In this document: one piece after another, positions 25,458-33,759 of the stretch
How positions within the stretch are numbered: the stretch's first letter is position 1
Layout of the letters: every line of letters starts with the position of its first letter
Source: Microbacterium cremeum
GTDB taxonomy: Bacteria; Actinomycetota; Actinomycetes; Actinomycetales; Microbacteriaceae
Length of the DNA stretch: 64,000 nt
Assembly (NCBI RefSeq): GCF_015277855.1
Contig: NZ_CP063812.1
Location: 3,844,001-3,908,000, forward strand
Reading direction: 5' to 3'
Notes under the pieces: generated by a model
Seen by the model: the letters and a program-made list of their open reading frames with translations, nothing else
Told to the model about the DNA's origin: nothing
Database searches by the model: none
Made by a program: the position numbers and the translations under genes

Positions 25458-25508
25458 CCAAGATCCCTTGTCTGCATTCCGACGCACGCCGTCACCGCCC
25501 GGAAGTTC

Positions 25509-25540
25509 CGGTCGTTGAGCAGGCGAAGCGAGGCGAAACG
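25509..25540. repeat. dispersed CGGTCGTTGA repeat
   Basis: A single copy (CGGTCGTTGAGCAGGCGAAG...GAAACG) upstream of the ribosomal operon and beyond the mpg stop. It has two base changes relative to the commonest form. Confidence 0.8.
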
Positions 25541-25574
25541 CGAACTGCGTGCTGGAGTGCGCGCAGACAAACAG

Positions 25575-26306
25575 TCAGTCTAGCATGCGCGGCGTGCGAC
25601 GCCCCGCGCCCGTCGAGGCGTCGCGCTCCAGGTGGGCCTCGTGGGCGCCTCGGCCCCAGCGGAACGGCGACACGGTCGGGTCGTCGGGGATCCAGAACCG
25701 CCACGGGAACACGGCGGTGCCGGCGACACCGGCGACACCCACCCGCGGGCCCGACGCGATGTCGGCGAGCGGTCCATCGGGCAGCTCGAGCCGCGCCGTG
25801 GCCCCGTGGCGCGGGTCGGCGGTGATCGCGTCGATGCCGTCGTGCACCGGATGCCGCAGCCCCACCGCGTCGCCGAAACGCCCCGGTCCTCGCGCGAGGT
25901 CGCGCGCCGACCGCGCGGCGGGCCGGCGCCGGGTCGCGGCATCCGTCCCCTCGATCACCTCGCCCGCGCGCAGCAGCACCCCGCCGGCGACGCCCTCGGG
26001 ACCGCACACCACGTTGACGCACGAATGGATGCCGTGGCTCAGGTACACGTAGAGGTGACCGGGTTCGCCCCACATCGTGGCGTTGCGCGCGGTCGGCCCC
26101 ATGCGCGCGTGCGAGCCGGGGTCGGCGACCGGCCCGGTGCCGAGGCCGTGGTACGCCTCGACCTCGGTGATCCGGACCACCACCGTCTCGCCGTCGACCA
26201 CCGTGGTGAGGCGGCCGCCGAGGAGGTTCGGGGCGACCTCGGACGCGAGCCCGAGCAGGTCGTCGCGCTTCGCCGGCCGGACGCCCGTCGGCGCGTGCCG
26301 GGTCAC
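25575..26306 (-). CDS. DNA-3-methyladenine glycosylase (AAG/MPG family)
   Basis: 243 aa. It has the AAG fold motifs: GRLTTVVDGETVVVRITEVEAYHG with the catalytic Glu in TEVEAY (about residue 47), ARMGPTARNATMWGEPGHLYVYLSHGIHSCVNVV, VLLRAGEVIEG and the C-terminal RVGVAGVAGTAVFPWRFW. It excises alkylated or deaminated purines. The GTG at 26306 overlaps the upstream stop (GTGA). Confidence 0.92.
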   Translation of the reverse strand: MTRHAPTGVRPAKRDDLLGLASEVAPNLLGGRLTTVVDGETVVVRITEVEAYHGLGTGPVADPGSHARMGPTARNATMWGEPGHLYVYLSHGIHSCVNVVCGPEGVAGGVLLRAGEVIEGTDAATRRRPAARSARDLARGPGRFGDAVGLRHPVHDGIDAITADPRHGATARLELPDGPLADIASGPRVGVAGVAGTAVFPWRFWIPDDPTVSPFRWGRGAHEAHLERDASTGAGRRTPRMLD

Positions 26307-27766
26307 AGCGACGGCACCTGGCACCACGAGATCGCCGTGCCGAGCAGGGCCACCACGGGCTCGCCGTCGGCGATCTGCAGGATGCGGGTCTCGGGCCGCT
26401 CGGGCAGCGGCAGCTGGTAGGTGTCGTACGGGTTGCCGACGGCGTCGGGCGCGACCAGCACCGCGGCGTAGCGCGCACTGGGCGACACGCAGACCTGCAG
26501 CACGGCATCCGTCTCGGCGATCTCGGTGAGCAGCCGCGTCTCGCCGTCCGGGGCGACGAGGGCGACCGACGTGCGCCCGGTCGGCACGTCGCCGTCGAGC
26601 ACCGCCGCGGTGCGGATCGTCGAGCCGTCCGGCAGCGGCGTCACCGACGTCGTGCCTCCGAGTTCGACGTCGGGCGTGACCAGCGGCGCCTCGCTCGCGT
26701 CGGTGAGGTCGATCGTGACGGACTGCTCGAGCCGGTCGACGACGGCCTCGCTCGACCCGCGGGCGATGCCGTCGATGCCCAGCGCCGCCCCCAATGCCGT
26801 GGCGCCCTGCGCCGTCGCGCCCGAGCCGGCCGAGCCGGTCGAGCCGGCCGAGCCGGTCGAGCCGGTCGAGCCGGTCAGCAGCAGGGACCCGTCGAACGAG
26901 AGCAGCAGGATGCTGTCGGTGTCGGGCACGAACCGCCACTCGGCGACGCGCGGGTCGGCGCCGTCGACGGCGATCTCGACGGGGTCGGCCTCGACATCCT
27001 TCAGCGACGCGGTGAACAGGCGGCTCTCCCGGCCGGAGTCGGCGGTGAGCGTGGCGTCCGAGAACGTGTAGCCGATGAGCTCGCCCCGGTCGGCGCTCTG
27101 GAGGTTCGAGACGTAGCCGTTGCCCGGGAGCGGCAGCTCGCGCGGGTTCTCGCCGTCGAGGTCGGTGACGAGGAGCCCGGCACGGTCGTTCTCGGTGCGG
27201 ACCGACACCACGAGGTGGGTCGCGGTGGCGCGGAAGTCCTCGATGTGCGGATGCGTGAACACGGGCACCGCGGCCTGTCCGGTGAGGTCGGTGCGGTAGA
27301 TCATGTCGCCGTCGTCGGTGCCGCGCTGCAGGAGGAACACCTCGGCCTCGGGCGTGCGGAACGTCTCGGTGATCGTCCCCGTGGGCCCGCCGCCGAGCGA
27401 GGCGACATCGGCGATCTCGACCGTGTACTCGGTGTCGTCCCACAGCGGCAGGGTGAAGCGCACACCGACGCTCCGCCCCGACGTGTCGACCTCGAACGGC
27501 GTCGCGGGTGTCACGGTCACCTGCGACGGGTCGACCTCGGCGAGCGTGTGCGACGTGGTGAGGATGAGACGGGAACCGGATGCCTCGGCCGCCGCGACGG
27601 GATCCACGAAGACGTCGGTGACCCGCGGCCCCTGCGCGACGCTCGCGGCCGCGCCGGCGAGGCCGACCACCGCGAGCGCGCCGACGACGATCGCGAAGGC
27701 GCCCGCGAACGCGCGCCCGCGACGACGCCGGGTCCGCGCCCGCCGCGTGCCGGCGTCAGTACTCAT
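26303..27766 (-). CDS. membrane-anchored hypothetical protein, beta-propeller-like
   Basis: 487 aa. A basic N-terminus and one hydrophobic segment (AFAIVVGALAVVGLAGAAASV, about 22-42) anchor an extracytoplasmic domain. That domain starts with an Ig-like part (VTVTPATPFEVDTSG...) and continues with TolB/WD40-like strands (MIYRTDLTGQ, VSNLQSADRGELIGYTFSD, VAEWRFVPDTDSILLLSFDG). At about residues 297-315 there is TGSTGSTGSAGSTGSAGSG, encoded by a 9-bp GAGCCGGTC/GAGCCGGCC tandem repeat. Its start overlaps the end of the TIGR03943 gene by 11 nt, so it may belong to the zinc operon. Function unknown. Confidence 0.7.
   Translation of the reverse strand: MSTDAGTRRARTRRRRGRAFAGAFAIVVGALAVVGLAGAAASVAQGPRVTDVFVDPVAAAEASGSRLILTTSHTLAEVDPSQVTVTPATPFEVDTSGRSVGVRFTLPLWDDTEYTVEIADVASLGGGPTGTITETFRTPEAEVFLLQRGTDDGDMIYRTDLTGQAAVPVFTHPHIEDFRATATHLVVSVRTENDRAGLLVTDLDGENPRELPLPGNGYVSNLQSADRGELIGYTFSDATLTADSGRESRLFTASLKDVEADPVEIAVDGADPRVAEWRFVPDTDSILLLSFDGSLLLTGSTGSTGSAGSTGSAGSGATAQGATALGAALGIDGIARGSSEAVVDRLEQSVTIDLTDASEAPLVTPDVELGGTTSVTPLPDGSTIRTAAVLDGDVPTGRTSVALVAPDGETRLLTEIAETDAVLQVCVSPSARYAAVLVAPDAVGNPYDTYQLPLPERPETRILQIADGEPVVALLGTAISWCQVPSL
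26821..26876. repeat. 9-bp tandem repeat coding for a Gly-Ser-Thr linker
   Basis: About six copies of GAGCCGGCC/GAGCCGGTC. On the minus strand they code the TGS/AGS linker of the beta-propeller-like protein. Being a multiple of three, copy number could change without breaking the frame. Confidence 0.8.
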
Positions 27767-28832
27767 ACGGGTCCTCGGGCTCGGGGATCTCCTCCACCGA
27801 CGCCGCCTCGAGCACGAGCCGGCCGTCGGACGACGAGCGCACCGTGCCGGTGACCGTCACCCACTGCCCGGTCGTGGGAAGGTCGCCGGCGACGACCGGC
27901 ACGCTCGCCGGCTGCGCGTCGATCACGCAGTGGGTGATCACGAGGCGCGTGATGTCGAAGTCGCCGTCCTCGCCGGGCGTGACGAACCCGGTGAGCTCGA
28001 CCGGGTCGCCGTCGAACGCGTCGGGGTTGGTGGCGGTCGCGAACGCCGTCGACCACTCGCCGACGCCGAACGACGCGGTGTCGCCGGTCGATGCGAGCTG
28101 GATCGTGTCGGCGCCGCCGAACAGCGGGGTCGCGCCGACATCGCGCGACATCGCGAGCTCGGCGCTCAGCGACGCAGGCGGCAGCACGAGCGTGAGCACG
28201 ACGACACCGGATGCCGCGATGCCGCCGACCACGGTCGCCGCGACGGCCGCGACCTCCCCGCTCGTCGAGCGGGCCGGAACGCCCTCGGCGCCCCCGTTCG
28301 TCGAACGAGCGAAGCGGGCCGGCTCGGTACCCCCGGTCGTTGAGCGAGCGAAGCGAGACGAAACGCCGTCCTCACCCCCGGTCGTTGAGCGAGCGAAGCG
28401 AGACGAAACGCCGTGACCGTCCGCGGAGCCGTGCCCGTCCGCCGACTCCTCACCCCCGGTCGTTGAGCGAGCGAAGCGAGACGAAACGCCGTGACCCTCC
28501 GCGGAGCCGTGACCGTCCGCCGACTCCTCACCCCCGGTCGTTGAGCGAGCGAAGCGAGACGAAACGCCGTGACCGCCCGCTCCCCCCGAGCCCGTGCCGT
28601 GGCCGTGGCCGTGGTCATGACCGTGGTCGGACTCGGCGCCGAGCGGCAGCGCGAACGACGCCACCGTGCCGACGAGCACCACCACCGCCATCGACACGGC
28701 GAACCACGTCGAGTCGGGGTTGATGTAGAGGGCGAGCTGTCCGGTGACGGCGAGCGAGATGGTGACGACGGCGAGGATCGCGGCGAGCCCCACGCCGAGC
28801 CACCGTGTGCCGAGGAACTGCGCGCTACGCAA
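27756..28832 (-). CDS. TIGR03943/DUF1980 family protein with repeat-expanded linker
   Basis: 358 aa. Two N-terminal helices (WLGVGLAAILAVVTISLAVTG; WFAVSMAVVVLVGTVASFALPL) precede a His-rich HGHDHGHGHG. After a linker at about 85-195, the conserved C-terminal domain resembles TIGR03943 (VELTGFVTPGEDGDFDITRLVITHCVID, VTVTGTVRSSSDG). The linker consists of four in-frame copies of the dispersed repeat, each translated GVSSRFARSTTGG. The family is paired with UPF0718 permeases, as here, and is linked to zinc. The start at 28832 is TTG and overlaps the permease by 8 nt. Function unproven; a metallochaperone or permease partner is plausible. Confidence 0.82.
   Translation of the reverse strand: MRSAQFLGTRWLGVGLAAILAVVTISLAVTGQLALYINPDSTWFAVSMAVVVLVGTVASFALPLGAESDHGHDHGHGHGTGSGGAGGHGVSSRFARSTTGGEESADGHGSAEGHGVSSRFARSTTGGEESADGHGSADGHGVSSRFARSTTGGEDGVSSRFARSTTGGTEPARFARSTNGGAEGVPARSTSGEVAAVAATVVGGIAASGVVVLTLVLPPASLSAELAMSRDVGATPLFGGADTIQLASTGDTASFGVGEWSTAFATATNPDAFDGDPVELTGFVTPGEDGDFDITRLVITHCVIDAQPASVPVVAGDLPTTGQWVTVTGTVRSSSDGRLVLEAASVEEIPEPEDPYEY
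28334..28566. repeat. four in-frame dispersed repeats within TIGR03943 gene
   Basis: Copies start at 28334, 28379, 28457 and 28535, each 32 bp (CGGTCGTTGAGCGAGCG...GACGAAACG). Spacings of 45, 78 and 78 bp are all multiples of three. The 78-bp units also repeat TCCGCGGAGCCGTG. Degenerate copies continue to about 28257. Confidence 0.92.
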
Positions 28833-29889
28833 GGAGGTTCACCGCCGTCCCGATGGCGAACGCCGCCAGCACCACCACGACGACGATGCCGCCGAGGGTG
28901 CGCCATGTGAACGTCGTGCGCATGAGCGCGAGCATCTTGACGTCGACGATGGGTCCGACGAGCAGGAACGCGACGATCGATCCCGGCGTGAAGGTCGAGG
29001 CGAACGAGAGGGCGAAGAACGAGTCGACGTTCGAGCAGATCGAGACGACCATCGCGAGCGTCATCATCGCGACGATCGACAGGGCAGGGTTCGAGCCGAT
29101 GGCGACGAGCGCCTCGCGCGGGATGAGCACCTGCACGGCGCCGGCGAGCGCCGAGCCGATGACGAGCGCGGGCATGACCGCGCGCAGCTCGACCACGAAC
29201 TGCGCGATGGTGCGGCGCCCCTTGCCGCCCGGCTCGTGGGTCACCAGGGCGCACGTGTCGCGGAAGCGGTCCGTCAGCAGCGTGTCGGGCGACGGATGCC
29301 GCGAGTAGAGCCATCCGATGAGGTTCGCGATCGCGTAGCCGCCGAGCAGGCGCGCGACCAGGATGCCGTCGCTCGAGCCGAACGCCTGGTGCGTCGTGAT
29401 AATCACGATGGGGTTCACGATCGGCGCCGCGATGAGGAATGTGAGCGTCTCGGACACCGAGAACCCGCGCATCAGCAGACCGCGCGCGAACGGCACGTTG
29501 CCGCATTCGCAGACCGGCACGATCATGCCGAGCAGCGACAGCACCGCGCGGCGCGCCCACGCGCGGCGCGGCATCCATCGTTCGATGACGCCCGGCGGCA
29601 CCCACACCTGCACGACGATCGACAGCACCACGCCGAGCGCGACGAACGGCAGGGACTCGATGAGCACGCTGACCGCGAGCGTCAGTCCGTCCTGAGCGCG
29701 GGTGGACAGGGATGCCGGGAACAGCGCCGGCGCGAGCCAGTCGATGACGAAGAGCACGGCGATGACGGCGAGCCCGACACCGAGCCAGAGGAGGGTGCGC
29801 GCCTGCGCGGATGGCCGCGGCGCGGCATCCGTCGATCCGTGGGCGTGGCCGGCATGGCCGACCCGCAGGGCGGGGTCAGTCCGCGTCAC
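28825..29889 (-). CDS. UPF0718 (COG0701-type) permease
   Basis: 354 aa, eight to ten membrane helices. The two family repeats are visible: VSVLIESLPFVALGVVLS and MIVPVCECGNVPFARGLL, then SICSNVDSFFALSFASTF and LVGPIVDVKMLAL. The CECGN and CSNVD motifs are the conserved Cys/polar sites of this superfamily, which includes ArsP. It is located between a Fur-family gene and TIGR03943, the usual neighbourhood of zinc-regulated members. GTG start; overlaps zur by 14 nt. Confidence 0.88.
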   Translation of the reverse strand: MTRTDPALRVGHAGHAHGSTDAAPRPSAQARTLLWLGVGLAVIAVLFVIDWLAPALFPASLSTRAQDGLTLAVSVLIESLPFVALGVVLSIVVQVWVPPGVIERWMPRRAWARRAVLSLLGMIVPVCECGNVPFARGLLMRGFSVSETLTFLIAAPIVNPIVIITTHQAFGSSDGILVARLLGGYAIANLIGWLYSRHPSPDTLLTDRFRDTCALVTHEPGGKGRRTIAQFVVELRAVMPALVIGSALAGAVQVLIPREALVAIGSNPALSIVAMMTLAMVVSICSNVDSFFALSFASTFTPGSIVAFLLVGPIVDVKMLALMRTTFTWRTLGGIVVVVVLAAFAIGTAVNLLA

Positions 29890-30289
29890 GCTTCTCGTCC
29901 CGAGCCTGCGCGCACGAAGCGCACAGCCCGAAGATGTCGACGATGTGCTCGGCGTCGCGGAAGCCGTGGCGCTCGGCCGTGCTCTTGGCCCACTGCTCGA
30001 CGTCGCTCGCCTCGATCTCGACGGTCAGCCCGCACGAACGGCAGATCAGGTGGTGGTGGTGGTCGCTGCTGACGCACGCGCGGTACAGGGCTTCGCCCTC
30101 GGGGCTCTGCAGCGAGTCGGCCGCGCCCTGGGCCGCGAGGCCCGCGAGCGCGCGGTACACGGTCGCGAGTCCGATACCGGTGTTCTCGTCGCGCAGGGTC
30201 GCGTGCAGCGATTGGGCGCTCACGAAGCCACGGGCGTCGGCGAGCGCTTCGCGCACGCGTTCGCGCTGCCACGTATTGCGCTGGGCCAT
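29876..30289 (-). CDS. zur: Fur-family metalloregulator, probably Zur
   Basis: 137 aa. The winged helix (TWQRERVREALADARGFVSAQSLHATLRDENTGIGLATVYRAL, residues about 6-48) is followed by the metal-binding dimerisation domain with DHHHHLICRSCG and GLCASCAQ, i.e. two CxxC pairs for structural zinc. Position beside znuABC and the UPF0718/TIGR03943 pair favours Zur over Fur or PerR. A TAGACT -10 (30297-30302) ends 7 nt before ATG, so it has its own leaderless promoter downstream of the hairpin array. Confidence 0.88.
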   Translation of the reverse strand: MAQRNTWQRERVREALADARGFVSAQSLHATLRDENTGIGLATVYRALAGLAAQGAADSLQSPEGEALYRACVSSDHHHHLICRSCGLTVEIEASDVEQWAKSTAERHGFRDAEHIVDIFGLCASCAQARDEKRDAD

Positions 30290-30352
30290 GCCCGGGAGTC
30301 TACCGGCGGGTCCTGAGCAAAGGCCGGGCGCGCGCAGGCGCCGCTGCGCCCC

Positions 30353-30788
30353 CACTTCATGTGGCACAACACGCGGAATCACCACACCCACTCCGCGTGT
30401 CGTGCCACCCGAACGAACGAGCCCCGCGCCCGCCCCCACTTCAAGTGGCACAACACGCGGAATCACCACACCCACCCCGCGTGTCGTGCCACCCGAACGC
30501 CCGAGCCCGGCCCCGGGCCCCACTTCAAGTGGCACAACACGCGGAATCACCACACCCACTCCGCGTGTCGTGCCACCCGAACGAACGAGCCCGGCGCGCG
30601 CGTCACGCCGCCCCGCCCACCCGAACGCCCGAGCCCGGCGCCCGCCCCCACTTCAAGTGGCACAACACGCGGAATCGCCACAGCCACCCCGCGTGTCGTG
30701 ACACCCGAACGAACGAGCCCCGCGCCCGCCCCCACTTCAAGTGGCACAACACGCGGAATCACCACACCCACCCCGCGTGTCGTGCCAC
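30353..30788. repeat. five-copy hairpin repeat array between znuB and zur
   Basis: A 48-bp inverted repeat occurs at 30361, 30445, 30529, 30657 and 30741. It has a left arm GTGGCACAACACGCGG, a 16-nt loop and a right arm CCGCGTGTCGTGCCAC. Spacing is 84, 84, 128 and 84 bp. Spacers are also related (CCGAACGAACGAGCCC, CGCCCCCACTTCAA). The single arm mismatch is A against C on the plus strand but G against U in minus-strand RNA. Copy 4 has one further change (GTGACAC). The array fills most of the 573-bp gap between znuB and zur, and I see no credible gene in it. Confidence 0.95.
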
Positions 30789-30862
30789 CCGAACGAACGG
30801 GAACGAACGCGCCCGAGCCCGCGCCGAGCGCGCGCTCGCGCCCGGGCCCGGCCCGCGCAGGG

Positions 30863-31744
30863 TCACGCCGCGGCGGGGGCAGACGCCGGCGCGCGGGTCA
30901 CGCGACCGCGGCGGGCCCCGACGATGCGGCACACGACGTAGATCGCGAACGAGATCGTCGTGATGTACGGGCTCACCGGCAGCGTGCCCATGATCGCGAG
31001 AAGGATGCCGCCCACGGCCGACACGAAGCCGAACAGCGCCGACAGCAGCGGCACCGACAGCGGACCGGACGCGACGCGCATGGCCGCGGCCGCGGGCGTC
31101 ACGAGCAGCGCCATCACCAGCAGCGCGCCGATGATGTGCACCGCGACCGCCACGATGAGGCCGAGCAGCAGCATGAACGCCAGCGACACCGCGGTCGTGG
31201 GCACGCCGCGCGCCGCGGCGGACTGCGGGTCGAGCGAGTCGAACCGCAGCGGGCGCCAGATGAGCAGCAGTCCCAGCAGCACGACGACGCCGATCGCGAC
31301 CAGCCAGCCGAGCTGGCCGGTCTGCACCGACACGATCTGCCCGGTGAGCAGGCTGAACCGGTTGGCGCTGCGGCCGTCGTAGAGCGAGAGGAACAGGATG
31401 CCGAGACCGAGGCCGAACGGCATGAGCACGCCGATGATCGAGTTGCGGTCGCGCGCCTTCGCCCCCAGCACGCCGATGAGGGCGGCGGCGATGAGCGATC
31501 CGACGATCGAGCCCGTGACGACGTCCCACCCGATGAGCAGCGCGGCGGCGGCGCCGGCGAACGAGAGCTCGCTGATGCCGTGCACGGCGAACGCCATGTC
31601 GCGCTGCATCACGAACACGCCGATGAGGCCGCCGACGAGGCCGAGCGCCGCGCCCGCCCACACCGAGTTCGACACGAGCGCGAGGATCTCGCCGTAGAAC
31701 GGCAGGCCGCCGAACATCGCGTCGGCGATGTCGTCCCAGTTCAT
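30863..31744 (-). CDS. znuB: zinc/manganese ABC transporter permease
   Basis: 293 aa, about eight helices, ABC-3 family (ZnuB/MntB). It has GLVGGLIGVFVMQRDMAFAVHGISELSFAGAA near residues 36-67 and a second conserved part, HIIGALLVMALLVTPAAAA. ATG at 31744 follows the znuC stop by 13 nt. It forms the membrane channel of the uptake system with ZnuC and ZnuA. Zinc rather than Mn is inferred from the Zur box and His-rich ZnuA. Confidence 0.92.
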   Translation of the reverse strand: MNWDDIADAMFGGLPFYGEILALVSNSVWAGAALGLVGGLIGVFVMQRDMAFAVHGISELSFAGAAAALLIGWDVVTGSIVGSLIAAALIGVLGAKARDRNSIIGVLMPFGLGLGILFLSLYDGRSANRFSLLTGQIVSVQTGQLGWLVAIGVVVLLGLLLIWRPLRFDSLDPQSAAARGVPTTAVSLAFMLLLGLIVAVAVHIIGALLVMALLVTPAAAAMRVASGPLSVPLLSALFGFVSAVGGILLAIMGTLPVSPYITTISFAIYVVCRIVGARRGRVTRAPASAPAAA

Positions 31745-31757
31745 GCGCGCGGTCCCG

Positions 31758-32639
31758 TCATTCGTGCACCTGGCCGTCGTGGTGGTGATGGGATGCCTCG
31801 GCATCGGGAGCGCCGACGACCACCAGCCGATCGCCCGCGCGCAGTACGAACACGTGCGCGCCGTAGAGCGCGGTCAGCACGTCGGAGCGGAGCACCTCCT
31901 GCGGCGTCCCCAGCGTGAACCGGCCGTTCGCGATGTACAGGATGCGATCGACCTTGCCCAGCAGCGGGTTGATGTCGTGGGTCACCAGCAGCACGGCGGC
32001 GTCCTTCTCACGCCGGTGCCGGTCGATGAGACCGATGACGGCCTGCTGGTTGGCGAGGTCGAGACTCGTGAGCGGCTCGTCGCACAGCAGCAGCACGGGG
32101 TCGTCGGCGAGCGCCTGGCCCGCACGGAGCCGCTGCTGCTCGCCACCCGACAACTGCCCGACCGGCCGGTCCGCGAACTCGCGCGCACCCACCCCGTCGA
32201 TGAGCGCGTCGACGCGGGCCCGGTCGCCGCGGCGCGGGATCGGAAGCCCGAAGCGGTGGCCGTCGACGCCGAGCATCACCAGGTCGCGACCGCGCAGCGC
32301 GGTGTCGCGCGGCAGCGGGCGGGATTGGGGGATGTAGCCGATGCGCCGGTTTCCGCGGTGCCGCCGGCCGCGGGGGCCCTGGGGATCACCGGCGGCGCGC
32401 TCGGCGCCGCGCACCTCGATGGTGCCGCCCGAGAGGTCCTCCAGGCCGAGGATCGCCCGCAGCAGGGTCGTCTTACCGGACCCGCTCGGGCCGAGCACCG
32501 CGATCAGCTCTCCGGCGTGCACGTCCAGATCCAGGCCCGACCACAGCTCGCGGTCTCCGCGCCGCAGCGCGGCGTCGCGGATGCTGAGGATCGGCGGTGT
32601 GTCGGCGGCGGTGCTGCGCTGGGGCCGGCCGGCGCTCAC
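31758..32639 (-). CDS. znuC: zinc ABC transporter ATP-binding protein
   Basis: 293 aa. Walker A GPSGSGKTTLL (about residue 49), signature LSGGEQQRLRAGQAL, Walker B VLLLCDEPLTSLD, H-loop VTHDINP. A His-rich C-terminus (EASHHHHDGQVHE) may bind zinc. The GTG at 32639 overlaps the znuA stop (GTGA). It powers import through ZnuB. Confidence 0.93.
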   Translation of the reverse strand: MSAGRPQRSTAADTPPILSIRDAALRRGDRELWSGLDLDVHAGELIAVLGPSGSGKTTLLRAILGLEDLSGGTIEVRGAERAAGDPQGPRGRRHRGNRRIGYIPQSRPLPRDTALRGRDLVMLGVDGHRFGLPIPRRGDRARVDALIDGVGAREFADRPVGQLSGGEQQRLRAGQALADDPVLLLCDEPLTSLDLANQQAVIGLIDRHRREKDAAVLLVTHDINPLLGKVDRILYIANGRFTLGTPQEVLRSDVLTALYGAHVFVLRAGDRLVVVGAPDAEASHHHHDGQVHE

Positions 32640-33679
32640 GCGTCCAATGCCGCGCTCAGCGCCTCGATGTTCGCCTGCATCCACGAGATGTAAGTCTGGC
32701 CCTCGGGGAGCGTTTCCGAAAATGCGATCACCGGGATGCCGGCGGCTTCGGCCGCGTCGACGATCTGGCCGGTCTCGGCGCCGCCGGTCTGGGAGTTCGT
32801 GATGACGACGCGCACGTCGCCCGACTCGAGCAGGCCGAGGGACTCGAGGAGCGTCGCCGGCGCGACATCCTGCCCCTCTTCGACCGCCTCGCTGAAGGCG
32901 TCGGGCGTGACGTTCTCGAGGCCGGCGGCGGCGACGAGGTACACCGGCACGGGCTCCGTGATGAATACGCTCTCTCCCTCGTGCGCGGACGCGAGCTCGT
33001 CGAGCGACGCCTCGAGATCCTCGACCTCGGCGACGAAGGCCTCGGCGTTCGCGGTGAACGTCGCGGCATCGGCGGGGCTGAGCTCGCCGAGCTCTTCGGC
33101 GATCGCCTCGGCGACGTACGCGATGGTGTGCGGGTCGTACCAGACGTGCTCGTTGAAGCCCTCGACGTGCTCGTGCTCGTGCTCGTCCTCGTCGGCGTGG
33201 GCATCTTCGCCGACTTCGTCGGCGTGCTCGTCGGACTCCTCGGTCGCGGTGGCGTCGGGCTCGGCATCCGTCGACTCGTCGTCGTGACCCTCGTTCTCGG
33301 GCCAGTCGTGCGAGAACTCGGCGGCGGTGAGGACCGGCGCCTCGGTGCCGCTGGCCTCGATGAGCGCGTCGATGTACGCGTCGTAGCCGCCGCCGTTCTC
33401 GATGATGAGGTCGGCGTCGGCCACGGCCAGCTGGTCGCGGGCGCTCGGTTCGAACGAGTGCGGGTCCTGCGAGTCGCTCGTGACGATCGCGGTCACCTCG
33501 ACCAGGTCGCCGCCGACCTCCTGGGCGATCTGGCCGTACACGTTGGTCGAGGCGACGACCGTGAGCGTTGCGTCCGTGCTGTCGCCCGCGGGGGCCGGCG
33601 TTCCGGCACACCCGGCGAGGGTGACGACGGATGCCGCGGCCAGGCCGAGCAGGGTCAGGGAGCGTCGCTTCGCGGTCAT
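32636..33679 (-). CDS. znuA: zinc ABC transporter substrate-binding lipoprotein
   Basis: 347 aa. Signal peptide with lipobox LAGC (Cys24). Cluster A-1 metal-binding fold: STNVYGQIAQEVGG, DPHSFEPSARDQL with a ligand His, ENGGGYDAYI, HVWYDPHTIAYVAEAI, and VITNSQTGGAETGQIVDAAEAAGIPVIAFSETLP. A His/Asp/Glu-rich loop (about 123-172, with DEHEHEHVEGFNEH) is typical of zinc-specific members. Leaderless: TAGCCT -10 ends 6 nt before ATG. It is first gene of znuACB. Confidence 0.95.
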   Translation of the reverse strand: MTAKRRSLTLLGLAAASVVTLAGCAGTPAPAGDSTDATLTVVASTNVYGQIAQEVGGDLVEVTAIVTSDSQDPHSFEPSARDQLAVADADLIIENGGGYDAYIDALIEASGTEAPVLTAAEFSHDWPENEGHDDESTDAEPDATATEESDEHADEVGEDAHADEDEHEHEHVEGFNEHVWYDPHTIAYVAEAIAEELGELSPADAATFTANAEAFVAEVEDLEASLDELASAHEGESVFITEPVPVYLVAAAGLENVTPDAFSEAVEEGQDVAPATLLESLGLLESGDVRVVITNSQTGGAETGQIVDAAEAAGIPVIAFSETLPEGQTYISWMQANIEALSAALDA

Positions 33680-33685
33680 CCCTCG

Positions 33686-33713
33686 AGGCTACAGCTACTG
33701 ATAATCGTTCTCA
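33686..33713 (-). promoter_or_regulatory. znuA promoter with Zur box
   Basis: TGATAATCGTTCTCA (33699-33713) fits the TGANAANNNTTNTCA symmetry of Zur sites and lies just upstream of the TAGCCT -10 (33686-33691). Zinc-loaded Zur would therefore exclude RNA polymerase. Confidence 0.8.
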
Positions 33714-33759
33714 AATCGAGCCGGAAGGACGTTCGAACCCCGCCGTCATGCCCCTCGCC

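Noticed and set aside
30361..30788. CRISPR-like array (five regularly spaced repeats)
   Set aside because: The spacers are themselves related and not unique, units are 48-bp hairpins with a 128-bp irregular step, and no cas genes are near.
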